Positions 62,076 to 64,000 of a DNA stretch of 64,000 nt are shown here, piece by piece. Position 1 is the first letter of the stretch, and each line of letters starts with the position of its first letter. Made by a program: the position numbers and the translations under genes. The notes below the pieces were generated by a model. It did no database searches. It was not told the DNA's origin and saw only the letters and a program-made list of their open reading frames with translations. The stretch is from JAWMQL01 sp033283165 (GTDB lineage: Bacteria > Pseudomonadota > Gammaproteobacteria > Pseudomonadales > Halieaceae), in the NCBI GenBank assembly GCA_033283165.1, contig JAWMQL010000003.1:806001-870000 (forward strand). Direction: 5' to 3'.

Positions 62076-63716
62076 ATGGTACCGAAAGAGGAAACAATGG
62101 ACCGCGGGGTCAAGCTGCTGCACGACCCGGTGCGCAACAAGGGCACGGCCTTCACATCCGCAGAGCGCGACGTGCTGGGCCTGCGCGGCCTGCTGCCCGC
62201 GCGCGTTTGCTCTGCGGAGGAACAGGAAATGCGGGTCCTGGGCAACCTGGATCACAAGACCAACGATCTGGAGCGCTACCTGTTCCTGATTGCACTGCAG
62301 GACCGTAATGAGACCCTGTTTTACCGGGTGGTGACGCGGCATCTGGAGGATCTCATGCCGCTGATCTACACCCCCACCGTGGGCAACGCCTGCCAGCATT
62401 TCAGCCATATATACCGCCGCTCCCGCGGCCTGTACATCTCCATCGAGGACCGGGGTCGGGTCCGTCAACTGCTCGGCAATTGGCCCCACCGTGACCCCCG
62501 GGTGATCGTGGTCACCGACGGCGAGCGAATCCTGGGACTGGGTGACCTGGGCGCTGCAGGCATGGGCATCCCGATAGGCAAACTCACCCTCTACACCGCC
62601 TGTGCCGGCATCCATCCCACCCAGTGCCTGCCGGTCATGCTGGACGTGGGAACAGACAACGAGGACTTCCTGAACGACCCCCTGTACCTGGGACTGGAGC
62701 GCCACCGTGAGCGGGGCGAAGCCTACGACGAGTTGCTTGAGGAGTTCATGCAGGCGGTCGCAGAACAGTTCCCCTGCGCCCTGGTGCAACTGGAGGATTT
62801 CGGCAACCACAACGCCTTTCGCCTGCTGGATCGTTACCGCGACAGTATCTGCCTGTTCGACGACGACATCCAGGGCACCGGTGCGGTGGGACTGGCCGGA
62901 CTGCTGGGCGCACTGCGAATCACCGGCGGCGCCCTGGAGGAACAGCGTGTCCTGTTCCTGGGGGCGGGCCAGGCCGGTCTGGGCATCGGCAATACCCTGG
63001 TATCCGAGTTGCGCAGTCGCGGACTGGACGAGTCCCGGGCCCGGCAGCACTGCTGGTATTTCGACAGCGAGGGCCTGCTGGTCTCGGAGCGCGGATCCAC
63101 CGCCGCCCAGAAGCGCCCCTTCGCGCATGAGCACCGCGCCGTATCGAATCTGCACGAGGCGGTCGAGGTACTGCGTCCAACGGTGTTGATCGGCTGTGCC
63201 GGGCAGGCTGGCGCCTTCGACGAGGCGGTTATTGGCGCAATGGCCGCGATCAACGAGCGCCCCATTGTGTTCGCCCTGTCCAACCCCACCAGCAAATCAG
63301 AATGCAGTGCGCAACAGGCCTATGAGTGGTCCGACGGGCGCGTGGTCTTCGCCAGTGGCAGCCCGTTTCCAGCGGTTACCCTGGGCCAGCGGACTTTTGA
63401 ACCGGGCCAGGGCAACAATGCCTACATCTTTCCAGGGGTGGGACTCGGTGCGGTGGTCAGCGGCGCGTGCCGGGTTACCGACGACATGTTCCTGGCCGCC
63501 GCACGGTGCCTGGCGGAACAGGTTACCGAAGACGACCTGCAGCGCGGCAGTATCTACCCACCACTGGCGGAGATTCGACAGGTATCCGCCCGTATCGCCG
63601 CCGAGGTGGCCGAACTGGCCTGGCGGGAAGGTCTGGCGCAACGAGAGCGACCACAAGACATTTGTGCCGATATCCGCGACCATATGTACCAACCGCGGTA
63701 TCCCCACTACGCCTGA
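62076..63716 (+). CDS. maeA: NAD-dependent malic enzyme
   Basis: The 546-residue enzyme converts malate to pyruvate with NAD and CO2 release. Motifs: YTPTVGNACQHFSHI (active-site Tyr), the GLGDLGAAGMGIPIGKL loop, FGNHNAFRLLDRYRD, FDDDIQGTGAVG metal ligands and the NAD loop FLGAGQAGLGIGNTLVS. The start is uncertain: ATG 62076 is used, ATG 62097 with AGAGGA upstream is the alternative. The CDP-alcohol phosphatidyltransferase start follows 12 bp after the stop. Confidence 0.95.
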   Translation: MVPKEETMDRGVKLLHDPVRNKGTAFTSAERDVLGLRGLLPARVCSAEEQEMRVLGNLDHKTNDLERYLFLIALQDRNETLFYRVVTRHLEDLMPLIYTPTVGNACQHFSHIYRRSRGLYISIEDRGRVRQLLGNWPHRDPRVIVVTDGERILGLGDLGAAGMGIPIGKLTLYTACAGIHPTQCLPVMLDVGTDNEDFLNDPLYLGLERHRERGEAYDELLEEFMQAVAEQFPCALVQLEDFGNHNAFRLLDRYRDSICLFDDDIQGTGAVGLAGLLGALRITGGALEEQRVLFLGAGQAGLGIGNTLVSELRSRGLDESRARQHCWYFDSEGLLVSERGSTAAQKRPFAHEHRAVSNLHEAVEVLRPTVLIGCAGQAGAFDEAVIGAMAAINERPIVFALSNPTSKSECSAQQAYEWSDGRVVFASGSPFPAVTLGQRTFEPGQGNNAYIFPGVGLGAVVSGACRVTDDMFLAAARCLAEQVTEDDLQRGSIYPPLAEIRQVSARIAAEVAELAWREGLAQRERPQDICADIRDHMYQPRYPHYA

Positions 63717-63728
63717 GGTTGCCCCATC

Positions 63729-64000
63729 GTGCAAGCCCTGCTGCAACTACTGCCTAACTGCCTGACCGCCCTGCGCCTGTTGCTCGCGCTTCCCATGGGC
63801 TTCTTCATCCTGCGGGAGCAGTTTGGCGCCGCCCTGGTGGTCGTGTTCCTGGCCGGCCTGACCGACGCGGTGGACGGCTACCTCGCCAGGCGCCTGCAAG
63901 CCTTCACGCCCCTGGGGGCGGCGCTGGACCCGATCGCGGACAAGCTGTTGATCACCGTGGCCTTCCTCAGCACGGCCAGTCTCGGGCTCATTCCCTGGTG
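63729..64000 (+). CDS. CDP-alcohol phosphatidyltransferase (start only)
   Basis: GTG 63729 opens a membrane protein (ALLQLLPNCLTALRLLLALP) that shows the CDP-OH-P signature: TDAVDGYLARRLQAFTPLGA followed by ALDPIADK, that is DG-x2-AR-x8-G-x3-D-x3-D. The family includes phosphatidylglycerophosphate synthase and eukaryote-type cardiolipin synthase. The gene leaves the window after about 90 codons, so the subtype cannot be set. It is 12 bp after maeA. Confidence 0.85.
   Translation, partial: MQALLQLLPNCLTALRLLLALPMGFFILREQFGAALVVVFLAGLTDAVDGYLARRLQAFTPLGAALDPIADKLLITVAFLSTASLGLIPW

Overview
The window looks like chromosomal DNA of a G+C-rich, aerobic, heterotrophic gammaproteobacterium. The nearest style is the marine Halieaceae/Cellvibrionales group, which is an inference from gene content and not from a marker gene. 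Supporting signs are four TonB-dependent receptors, many short-chain dehydrogenases (SDRs), acyl-CoA dehydrogenases, luciferase-like (LLM) oxidoreductases, a Rieske oxygenase, a prkA-yeaH-spoVR operon and an SfcA-type malic enzyme. I see no rRNA, tRNA, CRISPR array or prophage.

Layout. 1-3.4 kb: a TonB receptor cut by the window edge, with a PchR-like AraC regulator upstream of it. 3.5-12.4 kb: a secreted amidohydrolase, then a tightly packed operon purU-soxB-soxD-soxA-soxG-folD with a TetR regulator beside it. Heterotetrameric sarcosine oxidase loads formaldehyde onto tetrahydrofolate (THF), FolD oxidises it to 10-formyl-THF and PurU releases formate. 12.6-16.2 kb: an A+T-richer scrap island with a TonB-receptor tail, a truncated LLM oxidoreductase, an enoyl-CoA hydratase broken by one in-frame stop, an intact enoyl-CoA hydratase and a complete 1.2-kb insertion sequence. 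16.2-20.6 kb: a Tat-exported beta-helix protein, a secreted beta-propeller protein and a divergent ToxR-like regulator with TPRs; three GGTGAA repeats at 11-bp spacing lie between them. 20.6-22.3 kb: a gene fragment next to a DUF222/HNH gene of a repeat-like family.

22.3-33 kb: two TonB receptors flanking a CocE-type hydrolase, then an LLM oxidoreductase, an SDR and an MFS transporter. 33-41.4 kb: a compact minus-strand operon of two PYROXD2-like FAD proteins, a GcvT-like THF-dependent enzyme, a Rieske oxygenase, a limonene-epoxide-hydrolase-like protein and a molybdopterin oxidoreductase. It is divergent from a BetI-like repressor with a perfect 14-bp palindrome between them. This is the best candidate for an undescribed catabolic system, probably for a quaternary or N-methylated amine. 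41.4-46.4 kb: two acyl-CoA dehydrogenases, an SDR and a LysR regulator.

46.6-51.5 kb: the prkA-yeaH-spoVR stress operon. 51.6-56.8 kb: an AraC regulator divergent from an HMG-CoA reductase with all catalytic residues, then a TonB receptor and a small membrane protein. 56.8-62 kb: SDRs, a secreted PQQ-like propeller protein, an epimerase and an LLM oxidoreductase. The ends of this stretch carry two palindromic elements of one family (GGGGACAGTT[T/C]ACTTAATT). 62-64 kb: malic enzyme and the start of a CDP-alcohol phosphatidyltransferase.

All functions come from reading motifs by eye; no database search was run.
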